64,000 nucleotides of DNA from Ailurus styani (lineage: Eukaryota; Chordata; Mammalia; Carnivora; Ailuridae): the NCBI GenBank assembly GCA_002007465.1, contig LNAC01001234.1, forward strand, positions 187,706 through 251,705, written 5' to 3'. The notes below the pieces were generated by a model that made no database searches, was not told where the DNA came from, and saw nothing but the letters and a program-made list of their open reading frames with translations. Shown piece after piece: positions 33,867-45,838 of the stretch; the stretch's first letter is position 1; every line of letters begins with the position of its first letter. The position numbers were made by a program, and so were the translations under genes.

Positions 33867-33906
33867 CAAAACAAAACAAAACAAAACAAAACAAAACAAA
33901 ACAAAA
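33867..33906 (+). repeat. (CAAAA)n pentanucleotide microsatellite
   Basis: About eight perfect CAAAA units. Not attached to a recognisable SINE tail. Confidence 0.97.
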
Positions 33907-34604
33907 GCTACTATCTTGTAAGTGGGTAACACTGATAAGGGTAGCCATTGATAATATTGTCCGTTCTAGAGAGACCAAAGAGAAAGCCTATAGAGACAGA
34001 AGGTCCTGAGAGATGGCCAGAGAGGCAGTGTCCTCTGTCTAACCATGCCTGAAACCTCAGGACCTACCTACATTTCTGAACTTCCTAGTTGCAGGAATTC
34101 ATGCATAAACTCCTTCTCTTCTCAAGCTAGCTTGAGTGGGTCTTCTGCTACTGGCAATCTAATGAGTCCTATTTGACATTGTAAACACAAATTGAACCAT
34201 TTATAATGTTATTTGCTATCTGAGACCAGGGAGTTGTCTTGCTTCAGATATGGAAATAATATAGAAGAAATACACTTGTATCTGAATTGGCTAAAATAAA
34301 GAAATCAACATAGCAATAAGGTGAACAAAGAAATATTCTTTCAAGAGACTGGAACTATAGCCATAAAACCAGTATTCCTATACACTTTTTCCTAGTGACT
34401 TCAATTATTGCATAGCCAAGGAAATGCAAGTATTAACTTCATTTAATGGGGTATACTAAGAGAGTCAAAATCTTTCTAAAACAAGATAATCAGGTTTGGG
34501 TGGGCAGGGAGGTAGAGAAGTATAAGGACGAAGGAATGTGGAATCAGTCAGATATTAGTAAGGAATTCTGGTCTATTAAATAGAAAAAATAATGATTATA
34601 ACCA
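33907..34604. other. Unassigned sequence
   Basis: No feature recognised. Confidence 0.4.
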
Positions 34605-34810
34605 TTTTTATTGGCTACTATGGCTATTAGTGCCTTCTATGTCCATGCACAGCACATAACTCTATTCCTTGCAAAAGGACTGCAAGTATTAATAATTCTA
34701 TTTTACAAGAAGGAAACTAAGGCTTAGAAAGTTGGTGAAGGCTATAGAGTTAAGGCATGGAGTAAAGTTTGAACTCAGATCTTTTAAATTTCACAACCTA
34801 GAGGGCTTCC
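34605..34810 (-). mobile_element. MIR SINE, antisense
   Basis: 'aataattctattttacaagaaggaaactaagg', 'gttggtgaaggctatagagttaag' and 'gtttgaactcagatc' are the antisense MIR core. Confidence 0.72.
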
Positions 34811-35007
34811 CTCCCTGCCACTCTACCACTCTACTCCCTTGAAATAGGGACACCGAAGGGTGCAGTGACTGAACACACTGACTTCGTCAGGTTTTAGCAG
34901 AAGATCCCAAGATGGGCAGGAAAAATCACTGAAATGGCAATCCTATTTTTGGATATCTCTTTGGACTGAAAGAATATGTCCACAGAAAGATGATCAGCAG
35001 TTTCATA

Positions 35008-35250
35008 GTTTAGGAAATGGACTATGGAGCCAGGGTCCCTGGATTTCAATTATGACTGCAGCACTTGCTAGTCCTTACATCTTGCACAAGCTCTGTAACC
35101 TCTTTGTGTTAGTCTCCCCATTTTAGAAATGGGGCTATTAATATATACCTCTTAGGATTGTTATGATAATAAAATACATTAATGCTTGTAAAGCTTTTAG
35201 AAGAGCACTGGCTGCATAATAAGTACTACATAAATGTTTATTAAATAAAG
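35008..35250 (+). mobile_element. MIR SINE, near full length
   Basis: Runs from 'ggactatggagccagggtccctgg' through 'caagctctgtaacctctttgtg', 'cattttagaaatggggctattaa', 'ttaggattgttatgataataaa' to 'cataataagtactacataaatg'. One of the best preserved MIRs here. Confidence 0.85.
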
Positions 35251-35317
35251 AAAAAAACAGAAAAAATATATTTTCTGCATTTTAACTTTTGAATTAAAAA
35301 AGTAGGTTCCTATAGGT

Positions 35318-35528
35318 CAGGATTTGGCACTGTTTTTGTTTTGAGCTGGGTTATATCTTGTTGTGGAGGGCTGTCCAGTTCAGTAGCATCCCTGGCCTCT
35401 ACTCCCTAGATGTAATTAGCCCAGCCATCCCACCTCCCCCACTTGTGACAATAACTTTCTCCAGACATTGACATATTTCTCAATGGGGGCAAGGGAAACA
35501 AAATTGTCCCCTTTGAGAATCATTGCTC
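35318..35528 (-). mobile_element. MER20-type hAT-Charlie element, antisense
   Basis: 'caggatttggcactgttt', 'cttgttgtggagggctgtcc', 'agcatccctggcctctactccctagatg', 'ccagacattgacatattt' and the end 'tttgagaatcattgc' match the MER20 order on the minus strand. Confidence 0.8.
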
Positions 35529-37290
35529 TTGATGTTAGAGTTAATACTCTATAATCTTGGATTTATGTGTAATTGTTAGTTGTTACAAAGTTACAAAGTA
35601 GACCCCATTGCTAATGTCACTACTACTACAAAAGTTTCAAAGTTAAAACCGAGAACAAAAAGTTCTTGAAGGAATAAGATGTTGTCATCAGCTTTCTATA
35701 TAGTCTACTCAATTTAATTACTTTCTTCCTAAATATTATTTCTTTATTCAGTTTACTCTGGTCTTTCCATTTCTGTGTGTATTTCCCCTCTGTGCCCTTC
35801 TTTGTGTAGCAACGCTGCATGTCTACCAGCAGGTGGTATCCATGAATAATGTGATCTACATCTTTTCCTTTGCAGGCTTGATCAGCTTACCTCTCCCACA
35901 GTGCTGTGCTGAGGCTTAATGGGGAGAGCTCCGTAGGGATATTCTCTTTCTTTTCCCTAACTTGGGGGGTGGGGTGGGTGGGACGATGTATTCAAAAAGA
36001 CTTTCAGAGGGCTGCTTGCTACATTTTATGTAACAGCAGATATTATGTATAACTCTACTATTTGAGTTGGATGGCATTACTTGTTAGCAGAATAATAGAG
36101 GCATTTGCTTTGCTGGATAGTCAGAATTCTGCTACTTTGAATACCCAGATTATGTTATTTCACTCTTCTTAAGTGACCACCAATTACGGCATTCCACAAT
36201 TACATGTGGCAATATGGGGATTGGCTTAAGAAGATAATAAGAGAAGCCCGAATAGTAATATCTTTATCTTTTGCATTTTAAATGCCCATAAAAGCACATC
36301 AGGTCCTCTTCGTGTATTAACAGTCATAGTGTTGATGCATTTCAATTCTAGTCATGAATCATAATCATATGGAACTAAATAAACATATTCATATGTCATG
36401 GGGTATTTAAAGGTATCCATTATAAAAGTTTTCAGATTTCAAGAAGATATATATTAGATAGTAATATTACGGTTTAGGTTATAAAATTTCAGTATATTAC
36501 AATCTTGTCCCTTTGCGTACAACTATCTGAGTCTTCCAGATTTTACTTCTCTGGATTTTACGTTCTGGTTCTTAACTCAGCACAGAGGAACCTACATCCC
36601 TGTTATTGTATAGTCTAAATAGATTGGACCTGCTTTTTGGAAAATGGGTATAGGAAACCTTCAGAAATAATGTCATTTTTGAGCCCCAAAAGGTGGAATT
36701 AAAAACAAAACTTTTTTCTGGAAGTAGAGGATTAAAAAAAAAAAGTTCAAGAGTAGGAATCTAAATTAATTTAATTCATCTGACACATTGGAAGGATTTT
36801 GCAGTTTCCCTTCCCTTGGGTCGCTTCTATACTTGGTATGGAGTCAAATTGAGCCAATCCTTTCCTCCAGCCTCACAATCTATATCTGGCCTTGTATTCC
36901 AATCAATATTGTAGTGATTGATATTGATCTTGAAGAGTTGAAATGACTGGCTCAACCATGTCTTGGTTTGATCGATTGTTAAGTATAGACCTAGTGTTAA
37001 GAGTTCTGTTCCTCATGAAATTATGATCAAACAAATGATCCCTAATAGAACTTTGACACCTTAGTAATAATAGATTATCCTCAATTAGTAAAATAAAGTG
37101 AGGCTTTATCAACTAATATGTGCCAGGTAATTTTAAAAATATTTCCATTTAAAAAATTATTAGAGGTTTGGAAAATACATTTTTATAACATTACAGGATT
37201 TTCTATGTTATGAAAAATTTGACCCATCTGTCTTCATCATCATTCATCCTTCATTAAGTTTGTTAATCATAACATTTTGTCCTACCTATA
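35529..37290. other. Unassigned, largely unique sequence
   Basis: No repeat recognised. 36,150-36,460 is rich in 'aattac', 'taat' and 'catattcatat' type words. Two minus frames (35,626-35,820; 36,903-37,112) show no motif. Confidence 0.4.
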
Positions 37291-37291
37291 A

Positions 37292-37374
37292 AATATCTCT
37301 CTATATAAAATATAGAGAGATATTATATATAATATACATATATATATTATATATATATGTATATATATATATTT
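37292..37374. repeat. Perfect 15-bp hairpin followed by (AT)n
   Basis: 37,292-37,306 (aatatctctctatat) and 37,310-37,324 (atatagagagatatt) are exact reverse complements around a 3-base A loop. An almost pure AT alternation runs on to 37,374. AT palindromes of this type extrude readily and expand. Confidence 0.93.
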
Positions 37375-37379
37375 TAAGA

Positions 37380-38370
37380 AACTATTGCTGGAAATCCGTA
37401 TGTATACCATCCTGATGTCATTCCTATTTATCCTTCAATCATTCTCCAGAATTTAGTGTTTATCTTCTCATGTAAGGTTTTACTATGTTTGTGGTTATTC
37501 TGCCTGTTTTAAAATAAATGGTCTCATAGTCAGTATTTCCTCTGACAGCTTGTTTTTTAATTCAAATTAAATTTTATGAGATTCATCCATATTGATGCAA
37601 CTGTTACATAGATGAGTAGAGTGTAATTTACTTATTCAGCCTTCAGATGAAGAACATTGAGGTTGTTTACAATTTGTCTTCCTTAAAAGTAGTGCTGCTG
37701 TGAGCATTTGTGTATATGTCTCCTTGTGTACATGTGTGAGAGGGTCTGTAACAGAGAATTGCTAAATCATAGGAAATACATCTTCAAATTTATTAGATAT
37801 CCCCAAATTGTTCTTAAACTTATACTTTCATCTTATTTTACAATCTCATCAGCTCTTTGGTATTATTAGACTTTATTTTTATTTATTTTTTGCCAGTCCG
37901 GTTTTATTTTGCTTTTATGGATCACCACTATGTTGCCTTATGTTTATTTGCTATTGGTTTTTGTTTTTCTGAAAATTTTTTTGTTCATATCCTTTGCTGT
38001 TTCTCTTTGATTGTTTGACTTTATTCTTACTGATTTACAGAATATCTGTCTCCCATCTTAACTCCCTCAACTTCTAATCTTATTTTGTTATTTGTAATAT
38101 CACATAGTTTTGTAGGTTATTTTTAAACAAGTATATATAAATTTTATTTCTGTCATTTTAAAAAGTTACATTTTCTTCAATCTTAAATAATATATCTTAA
38201 CATTAATGTATTCAAATGATACATACAAATATAAGAAAGTTAAGATCTCCTAAAATCTCACTATCCCTATATAATTACTTCTAATATTTTAGTTAATCTT
38301 CTAATACATCTTTTGTGCATTCACACTCATTCCCAGACACATACTTTTACATGTAATTGGATCATATAAT
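37380..38370 (-). mobile_element. Old L1 (L1ME-like) 3' region, antisense, fragmented
   Basis: 'atgagattcatccatattgatgcaactg', 'tgctgctgtgagcatttgtgtatatg' and 'gagaattgctaaatcatagg' are antisense L1M 3' UTR/ORF2-end blocks. 38,210-38,370 resembles the unnamed LINE-like block also seen at 3,395. Confidence 0.55.
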
Positions 38371-38499
38371 TGTCCTTCTTTGTCTTCCTTCCTTATTCTG
38401 TCACCCATTTCCATATTTTGCTACTTTTCCCCCATTTCCAAATTCTGTCACTCCGGGGAAATCATGTTAATATCTTTGATTTTCAAGCCAGCAATGATC

Positions 38500-39245
38500 A
38501 AATCCTTCTCATGCTTTGACAATCTGCATGTCTCTTCTGTGACCAGTTGAAAAACACTCTCTACTTTTAATGGCGCATATGATTTGGCCAGACCCACCTG
38601 GATAATCTTCCTATCTTAAGGTCATCTCTGCTATAATGTAATCACTGGAGTAAAATCTATCATACTCAAGGTCGCAAGTATTATGCAGGGCATGTACACC
38701 AGGGAGGTAGAAATTCTTGAGGGGTATCCTAGAATTCTGCTTACCACAATCTGCCATCTGGCCCCCAAAGATTCAAGCCCCTGCCAAATGCACAACAAGT
38801 CATAGCCTCTTGAGGATTCCAAAAGTCTCACCCCATTATAGCATTGGCTCACGTCCAGAATCTCCTACAAATCTCATTAGCTTCAAAGGCTAAACTCTCA
38901 ATGTCTAAGTCATCTAAATCATATGCAGATGAGGCTCTTGGGTATAATCCATTAAGTGTAACTCCTGCGGCGTAATTAATCTTTGTCTGTGGACCTATAA
39001 GACTAAAGAGAAAACTTATATGACCCCAACACTCCCTACATACAACTATAGGATGAGTATTGTTACCAGTTATAGGCATTAGAATTCAAAAAGGGCAAAA
39101 TGGAAGATAAAAAGGAATCATTGGTCCAATGCAGTTCTGAAATTTGGCCAGGACAAGTTTTTAGCCTGAGTTCCTTGATTAAGTTTCAGGACTTGGAGAT
39201 AATCCTTCACAGCTTTCTGCTCTGCCCCCTGAGTTCTCATTTGTG
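38500..39245 (-). mobile_element. MaLR-like LTR with internal region, antisense
   Basis: 'ttggccagacccacctggataatcttcctatcttaagg' type order to 'atcctagaattctgcttacca' (about 38,755) looks like an antisense MLT/MST LTR. The following 'atgcagatgaggctcttgggtat', 'ccattaagtgtaactcctgcgg' and 'tggacctataagactaaag' resemble a MaLR internal region. No protein is encoded. Assignment is from memory and tentative. Confidence 0.4.
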
Positions 39246-39707
39246 GTAGTGTGTGTTGTCTGTGTTCTCTCTATTCTTGATTTCACCCTCTTAGTCATAT
39301 TCCCTTTTCTATGAAAGGTTACATGCGCATATATCTGAGTAATTGTACCAGCCTGCTTCCTTCAAGTAGAAATTGGGCATCCAGCAACTTCCTTTCATTT
39401 GTATTCTTTCTGTTCCTTTATAGTTTTCTTAAAAACTTTTGTATTTTATACTTACTTTTTGCATTTATATTTTTTGAGGGATATTGTTCTGTAGTTCTTT
39501 TTTCTTATAATATCTTTGTCTGATTTTTGATATCGCAATGAAGCCTCATCTCTTAAAATAAATTGGGATATATTTCTTTCTCTTCAATTTTCTGATAAAG
39601 ATAGTGTGTAAAGTTGGTATTTCTTCCTTAAATATTTTATAGAATTCACCAGTGAACTTTGGGCCTGAAATTTTCTTTGTGAGGTTTTCAAGTATGGATT
39701 CCATTCT

Positions 39708-39872
39708 TTAATATAGATTAGATTTAGTAATAGATTAATAATTACTAATTAGATTACTAATAGATTATACTAATACTAATTACTAATAGATTAATAATTA
39801 CTAATAATTAATAATCTAATAATAGATTAATAATTTAGTAATAATTAAATAGATTTAATATAGTATAGATTT
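39708..39872. repeat. AT-rich iterated tract inside the L1
   Basis: Only A, T and occasional C/G, built on reiterated 'tagattaataattactaat' words starting at 39,731, 39,787 and (variant) 39,823. It has no counterpart in ORF2, so it expanded after insertion. Confidence 0.85.
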
Positions 39873-40125
39873 ATTCAGGTTATAAGGTTACATATTTTTT
39901 TCTTGATTAAGCTTACTTAATTTGTGGCTTTCAAGGGATTTGTTCATTTAATCTAAATTTTCTAATTTATTGGTATAAAGTTCACAGTATCTCAAGATCT
40001 GTAGTGATTTCCTGTATTTTATGCCTGGTATTGATAATTTGTGTTTTCCTTTTTGCTGCTGAGCTCTAATAGAGGTCATCAGTCTTTTTTTTTTTTTTGA
40101 TGTCATCAATCTTATTGATCTTTTT

Positions 40126-40286
40126 ATCTTATATATTTTTTTAGAGAGGGGAGGAGCAGAGGAAGAGGGAGAGAATCCCAAGCAGGTTTCACGCTGGGTG
40201 GGTGGGGCTCAATCTCACAATCCTGAAATTATGACCCAAGCTGAAATCAAGAGTTGGACGCTTAAACTGAGTCACCCAGGCACCCC
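40126..40286 (-). mobile_element. Can-SINE, minus strand, old, inside L1
   Basis: 'gagaatcccaagcaggtttcacgc', 'caatcctgaaattatgacccaagc' and a head ending 'gtcacccaggcacccc'. Imperfect flanking copies tcttattgatcttttt (40,110-40,125) and tcttactgtcttttt (from 40,287) fit a decayed target duplication. Confidence 0.88.
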
Positions 40287-40865
40287 TCTTACTGTCTTTT
40301 TAAAGATCCAACTTTGGTTTCATTGATTCTATTGATTGGTTTTTTGTTTTCAATTTCCTTGGTTTCTACCTTTGTATTTATTATTTTCTTCCTTCTATTT
40401 GCTTTGGGTATAATTAGCTATTCTTTTTCTAGTTTTTAGTGGAAAAGATTAGATCATTGATTTGGAACCTTTTCTTATATGAGCATTTAATGACTAAGAT
40501 TTTCTCTGAGTACTGCTTTAGCTACATCCCAAAGATGTTGATATGTTGTGCTTTTATCAGTGGTTCAAATATTTTCTAATTTTCTTCGTGACTTCGTCTT
40601 GACCCCTGAGTTGTTTAAATGTAAATTGTTCAATTTCCAGATATCTGGGGCTTTTCTAGATGTATTATTTTTTTGATTTGTAATTTAATTCCATTTTGGT
40701 CAAGGAACACATTGTATAAACTTTGAATCTTTTAAAATATTTTTAAGATTTATTTTATAGCCCCTTATCTTCTATCTTCATGTATATTTTATGAACACTT
40801 GTAAAGAATATGTATTTTCAGTTGTTGAGTATAGTGCTCTGTATTTGATAATTAGGTTAATGTAG

Positions 40866-41085
40866 TTATTTTTCCCCAACTTTATTGAAATATAATTGAC
40901 AGATAACATTGTATAAGTTTAAGGTATACAACCTCATAATTTGGTACATATATATTACAAAATGATTACCACAGTAAGGTTAGTTAGCATATCCTTTACC
41001 TCACATAGCTATGATTTAGGTAAATATGGTTATTAGTGTCATTTGATCTTCTGTATCTTTACTGATACATATTCATATCTTCCAC
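40866..41085 (-). mobile_element. Old L1 3' UTR, antisense
   Basis: 'ccccaactttattgaaatataattgacag', 'gtataagtttaaggtatacaac' and 'aaatgattaccacagtaaggttagttagcatatcc' match antisense L1M 3' sequence. It abuts the ORF2 remnant, so the junction is either a second insertion or a rearrangement. Confidence 0.65.
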
Positions 41086-42072
41086 CATTTTGGGTTTAAA
41101 AATTTTTTTTTCTGTAGACTCAAGTTGCTTTCTAGACTATTTTCCTGTAGTGTATCTTGTAGTACAGGTTTGTATTTCTTTCTATTCTATTTCAAATTGT
41201 TATGTCTTTAATTTATTTTAAATATTTATTTTGTAGTCTTGATTCAATAGTTACAATGTCTGTTGGCTTTGGAAGGGAGAGTTTCATCCCAGTGTTGTAA
41301 GCAGTGATGCATCTTTATACAGGGTGCTCGACCCCAACTTTTTCTTTTGCTTGTTGCAAAAGCCTTCCCTCTACTGAACTTCTAGCCCCTTGATGACAAA
41401 ACCTAGCATCAGCCAATTCTGTAAAAGAATTATGAGTGCTCTTTAAAGACATGCAATGAAGGATTTGTTTTCTTATTTGAAACACAACATAGAATCCTGG
41501 ATAAATATATCATATAATACATATTTTGAATGCTATTATTGTCAGTGACAGGTGATTTTGATCAAAACTTGATTAAATAGTCAAAGTTAAGTGGTTATTA
41601 CTTTTAATCAGAGTTAAACAGAAGCAAATGACAATCTCATTTATAGTCAGAACAACAGAAAGGAAATTAGCTCCTCATCTAAGACTTTAGGAAATGAAGC
41701 CAAGTAATTATTGTAGAAATAGGGATGAAGTGTCAGTCCCTGTATTGTCCAATATTTCTTCTCCTAAATAATTATTCTGAGCTAAAATGCTTAGTGAACT
41801 CACAAATCCTTCAGACACAAATCTTTCTTGGAGGAAACAGTTTTAATTTGCTTGTGGTTTATTTGGGGTTCCCATTCTTGGAAAGGATAGTGTACCAATT
41901 TGTATTTTCAAGTTTCCAGACAGAGTTACATGTATACAAATTGTTACCAATATAGATTTTTACATTCTTTATAACTTGTCTTTTTTTCTGTACTAATAAC
42001 ATTAAAATTTACCTTTAACTGGTCAATAAATCACAAAGTAAATTTTACATATATTACTGGGAAAAATGCACT
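41086..42072. other. Unassigned sequence
   Basis: The first 200 bases may be further L1 debris. No gene signal. Confidence 0.4.
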
Positions 42073-42086
42073 ACAACCAATCTTTT

Positions 42087-42272
42087 TATTTAAAAGATTT
42101 TATTAATTTATTTGTCAGAGAAATAGAACACTTGTAGGGCGAGCAGCAGGCAGAGGGAGAAGCAGACTCCCTGCTGAGCAAGGAGCCTGATGTGGGACTC
42201 TATCCTAAGACCCTGAGATCATGACCTGAGCTGAAGGCAGATATTTAATCTACTGAGCCCTCTAGGCATCCC
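42087..42272 (-). mobile_element. Can-SINE, minus strand
   Basis: 'taaaagattttattaatttattt', 'ctccctgctgagcaaggagcctgatgtggg' and 'accctgagatcatgacctgagctg'. The head end is eroded ('ctctaggcatcc'). Duplication acaaccaatctttt (42,073-42,086) recurs with one change at 42,273-42,286. Confidence 0.93.
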
Positions 42273-42286
42273 ACAACAAATCTTTT

Positions 42287-43224
42287 AAATCATTATTTTC
42301 CTTTAATTTAATCACTGGATAAAGCAATATATTTAGATTAAACAACCTAGGTCATACTTTTGGCTATATTGCTTGTAGCTCTTAGCAGTATTTTAACTTC
42401 TTTGAGTTTCCTCATTGTAAAATAAGAAGGACCAAGAAAGAAAATCATTAGTGTCCCCACTAATTTTAATATTTTATGTTAAGGACTTATTTACTTTAGA
42501 TGAGGAAAAAACATCTTAGTAAGTCACAGAGACTTCCTGAGTATAAAGCACCTAAGATTATTCTTAATTCAATCCTAGCTTCCCACACAGTTTCTAATTC
42601 TTTCTCAGTGCCCCAGAGATCCAAACAGTTCTGATTCCTTTTCTGAACTATAGGCCACCTGGACCAGTGACTCTCCAATTATATACCTCAAATCTTTGGA
42701 AGCCTGTAAAATCATTGGAGTTATAAAGAAAATGTAAATCCTTGAATGTATCCAATATTTTCTATAGACTGAAAGTGGCTCATATACATATGTTTTGATT
42801 TTTCAAATATAAGTAGATGTTCCTGTGATTACTAAAATTAAAATAATTAATTTCAAATGTCTATTAATTTAAGGAAACTACCTTAGTGATTATAAAGATT
42901 TTTTTACGGTGTATTTTTTCTGATACATGTAAAATTTAATTTGTAAATTATTGACCAAACTAAAGAGAATTTTTTTGTCATTCTTAGTTTTCCAAACAAT
43001 GTAAAATTAAATTAAAACTACTCTCATATAGAGATATTTGGAAATTTTGGTTTTTGATAATGTTAGAATAACTGATCTTACACTGTTTCCTTCAGTTTAT
43101 TTTATTTCAACATGAATTGCCTCTGAAATAAATACAGTTGGAAGTTTTTGGTAAGGCTGTCTGGAAGATCACTATAGGAAAAAGGAAGGATAACAGTTTG
43201 ATATCTACCCTATACCTCATAGCA
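42287..43224. other. Mostly unassigned; MIR-like fragment at 42,370-42,440
   Basis: 'acttctttgagtttcctcattgtaaaataagaagg' at 42,395-42,430 resembles the MIR core in sense orientation. The rest is AT-rich with no feature recognised. Confidence 0.4.
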
Positions 43225-43418
43225 CTTTATATATACTTCCACCCCCTACTTTTGACACTACATTTAATTGATTCTGTCTATCTCCCTAACTGGATTAGGG
43301 ATTACTTGAGGATAGTAATAGTTGTTTACTTACCAGTGGCTTTTCCCACTGTGTCTGCTATGTCATGGTGCATAGATAGTAAACGCTTAATAAAAATTCT
43401 TTGGATTGAATCAAATGA
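43225..43418 (+). mobile_element. L2 LINE 3' end
   Basis: 'ctccctaactggattagggattacttgagg', 'tgtgtctgctatgtcatggtgcatagatagta' and 'cgcttaataaaaattctttggattgaatc' follow the L2 terminus. The 101-codon plus frame across it is a shadow. Confidence 0.68.
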
Positions 43419-44029
43419 TTCTGTGATTCTATTAGCAGATTAGCAAGCTGCCAATAGATCAGAAAGAGTGAACAGTCCCCTGTTTCTGAGAAAATAGAAA
43501 TGACCAAAGGATAAGACTCCAGATTAGAGTATCATTCAGTAAAGATCAGTATTCTGGGCTACCTCAAGGACCATCCTGATACTCAGAGAAGTCAAAGGAC
43601 CATGATTAGATTAATCTTATACTCTGGGGTTTGCATGTTTAGGTGATCAGATGGAAGTGGGATTGAGTCTGCCTAGGAAGGCTAAAGCATTAGGAATTTT
43701 TAAAATTTGTTTAATGATTTATAGCTTTCAAAATGCTTTAACTAATATTTGTTGTTTAGGTGTTGATTTTGTATAAAACTTACATTCTATTTATATACTT
43801 CATGGCTAGTTTGATGTCTAAAGAATTAAGCATGGAAAAGTTGTGGGAGATTATTGGGTCTTTAATGATATTAATGTCCTAGCAACAAGCCTAAATGTAG
43901 ATCCAAGAAGTGTATACATGGAAATACTGATTGGATGATTGAGTAGTGTTTTAATGAAAATTAGGATGACTGAGTTAAAGTTTTGTCAGATATTCAGTAT
44001 AGATCTCTAGAATCCATCCCTTTTTTCCA
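43419..44029. other. Unassigned sequence
   Basis: No feature recognised. Confidence 0.4.
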
Positions 44030-44215
44030 GAATATCTGCCTACTTAATGGTCTGGCTTATTTCATAGTGTCTCTACCTCTTATGTATGTTCTCTTACCAT
44101 GTTGTTGCTGGTTATTCTTTTAAACACAGACTTAATCATGTCTGTCCCGTGTTTGGAAACTTCCAATAGTTCTCCCAACCTGGAGGATAAAGTAAGCTTC
44201 TGTTAGCCTGTTATG
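44030..44215 (+). mobile_element. L2 LINE fragment
   Basis: 'tttaaacacagacttaatcatgtctgtccc' followed by 'acttccaatagttctccc' and 'ggaggataaagtaagcttctg' match a characteristic L2 3' segment. Confidence 0.6.
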
Positions 44216-44725
44216 AGGAGATGTAGTCAGAATTTCTCTGATAACATCTTCGATGGTTTTTCTGGGTTGCCCAACTAAGGGACTAAGGTCTCCTCTTCCA
44301 AGTGGGAGAGGGTGCCATTATCTCCAGGTTGTAGGAGTAGTAGAAGTAGTACTTGGCTTTTCTGCTACTCTTCTGAGCAGCTGGCATTTATGCTCAGACT
44401 TTTTGATGCCAAAGCAGTTCATTTTGACCCAAATTTCACAAAGACTAGCTCAGCTTGCCCCCATAAAAAAACAAAAGCAATGTGGGAGTGGGGCAGAGAA
44501 GGAGTGGTGTGGGTTCTCTGCTACAGCATAGCCACATGGGATGTCCTTTGGCACCCAGGGAGCTCTGCAAACGAAGCCATAGCATGCCGAGAGATGGAGG
44601 ATCTTTGAAATCATTGCACTTCTGTCCAAGTTTCAGCCATACTAAAGCCTTTGCAGTACTCTAGGGAAATGAGATTCTTTACCATACACTTCAGATATAC
44701 CTTTGTAGCCTCCCAAGTTTCATGT
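44216..44725. other. Unassigned sequence with overlapping plus-strand frames
   Basis: Frames of 92, 98 and 60 codons overlap at 44,253-44,664 in different phases on one strand. None has a recognisable motif, and the overlap suggests chance paucity of stops. Confidence 0.35.
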
Positions 44726-44739
44726 TGTTTTTCTGTTTT

Positions 44740-44937
44740 GTTTTTTTTTAAGATTTTATTTATTTATTTGACAGAGAGAGACACAGCGAGAGAGGGAACA
44801 CAAGCAGAGGGAGTGGGAGAGGGAGAAGCAGGCTTCCTGCCAAGCAAGGAGCCCGATGTGGGGCTCCATCCCAGGACCCTAGGATCATGACCTGAGCTGA
44901 AGGCAGACGCTTAACAACTGAGCCACCCAGGTGCCCC
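44740..44937 (-). mobile_element. Can-SINE, minus strand
   Basis: Complete antisense element with 'taagattttatttatttatttgacag' and a head ending 'gagccacccaggtgcccc'. Perfect 14-bp duplication tgtttttctgtttt at 44,726-44,739 and 44,938-44,951. Confidence 0.96.
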
Positions 44938-44951
44938 TGTTTTTCTGTTTT

Positions 44952-45629
44952 ATCCCAAGCTGTTTGCTATTCCTCCCATGTTCTGCACATCCATACTTCA
45001 TTACTTCCGTTGACAGTAACTTTTCTAGCTCATTTGCCAGGCAGCCCTACTGTCCTTGGTCACCATAACAATTAAACAGAACTGTTCCATATAGCTACTG
45101 GCTGTCTACAACATGAGAACACATTTCAATTGTCCTTTCAAGGAAGCAAACCATTTTTTCTGTCATCTCAAAAACTGTCTTTGTAAGTATACCAATTGGT
45201 TGATGGTTTAGCTAGTAAAAATATGATTTACTCACATTGACATAATCAACTGTGTCAGTGGGAGAAGTAATAGGTCTGTAGTATCACAGAGTTCTAAATA
45301 TGCATGTTTGAATTTTTATATATTTGCAAAACTCCAGCTCTCTTTCTGTTCAATATGTATATTTTTTATTCTACCACATTTCCATCAGCTCTCACTGAGT
45401 TGTCTGTACAAACTGTTCCCTAAGGTGGTTCCCAAAACTGTCTACTTACACGCTCAAATTAGATTTATAATTTGGATCATTGAACTATCATGTCATTCTA
45501 AAATGAATGGTCTAATATTTGAGGCTATTGTGTTTGGGCCTGATGCAGTTCTTCCTTGCTGATGACTCTTAGGCTAGATAATTATCCATCATGTTTATGC
45601 AAATCAGAGTGCTGGCATGGTCAGCTTCT
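44952..45629. other. Unassigned sequence
   Basis: An 84-codon plus frame at 45,308-45,562 shows no motif. No repeat recognised. Confidence 0.4.
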
Positions 45630-45838
45630 GGTGAAGGCCCTCTTCTGGATTGTATACTGCTTACTTCTGGCTGCATCCTCACGTGCTGGAAGGGTTAGGG
45701 AGATCTCTCAGGCCCCTTTATTACATTCTTAGAGGACTTAGTCCTCCCAAAGGCCCCACTTCCTAATACTGTCACCTTGGGCATTATGTTTTCAACATAT
45801 GAATTTGGGGAGGACAGAAACAATTCAATTCATAGCAC
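45630..45838 (-). mobile_element. MLT1/MST-type MaLR LTR fragment, antisense
   Basis: 'ctggctgcatcctcacgtgctggaaggg', 'cctcccaaaggccccacttcctaatactgtcacc' and 'tcaacatatgaatttggggaggacagaaac' are the antisense 5' half of a MaLR LTR. Confidence 0.75.

Larger units (their letters stand above)
39420..40860 (-). mobile_element. Old L1 ORF2 remnant, antisense
   Basis: Plus-strand text follows antisense ORF2: 'gaattcaccagtgaactttgggcc', 'ttggtttcattgattctattg', 'cttccttctatttgctttggg', 'actgctttagctacatccca', 'ttaattccattttggtcaaggaacac'. It spans part of the reverse-transcriptase domain and the region N-terminal to it. It is full of stops and is interrupted by an AT-rich expansion and one Can-SINE. 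Confidence 0.82.

Noticed and set aside
44253..44664. Three overlapping plus-strand frames as a possible gene
   Set aside because: Different phases, no shared start context, no domain and no splice support.
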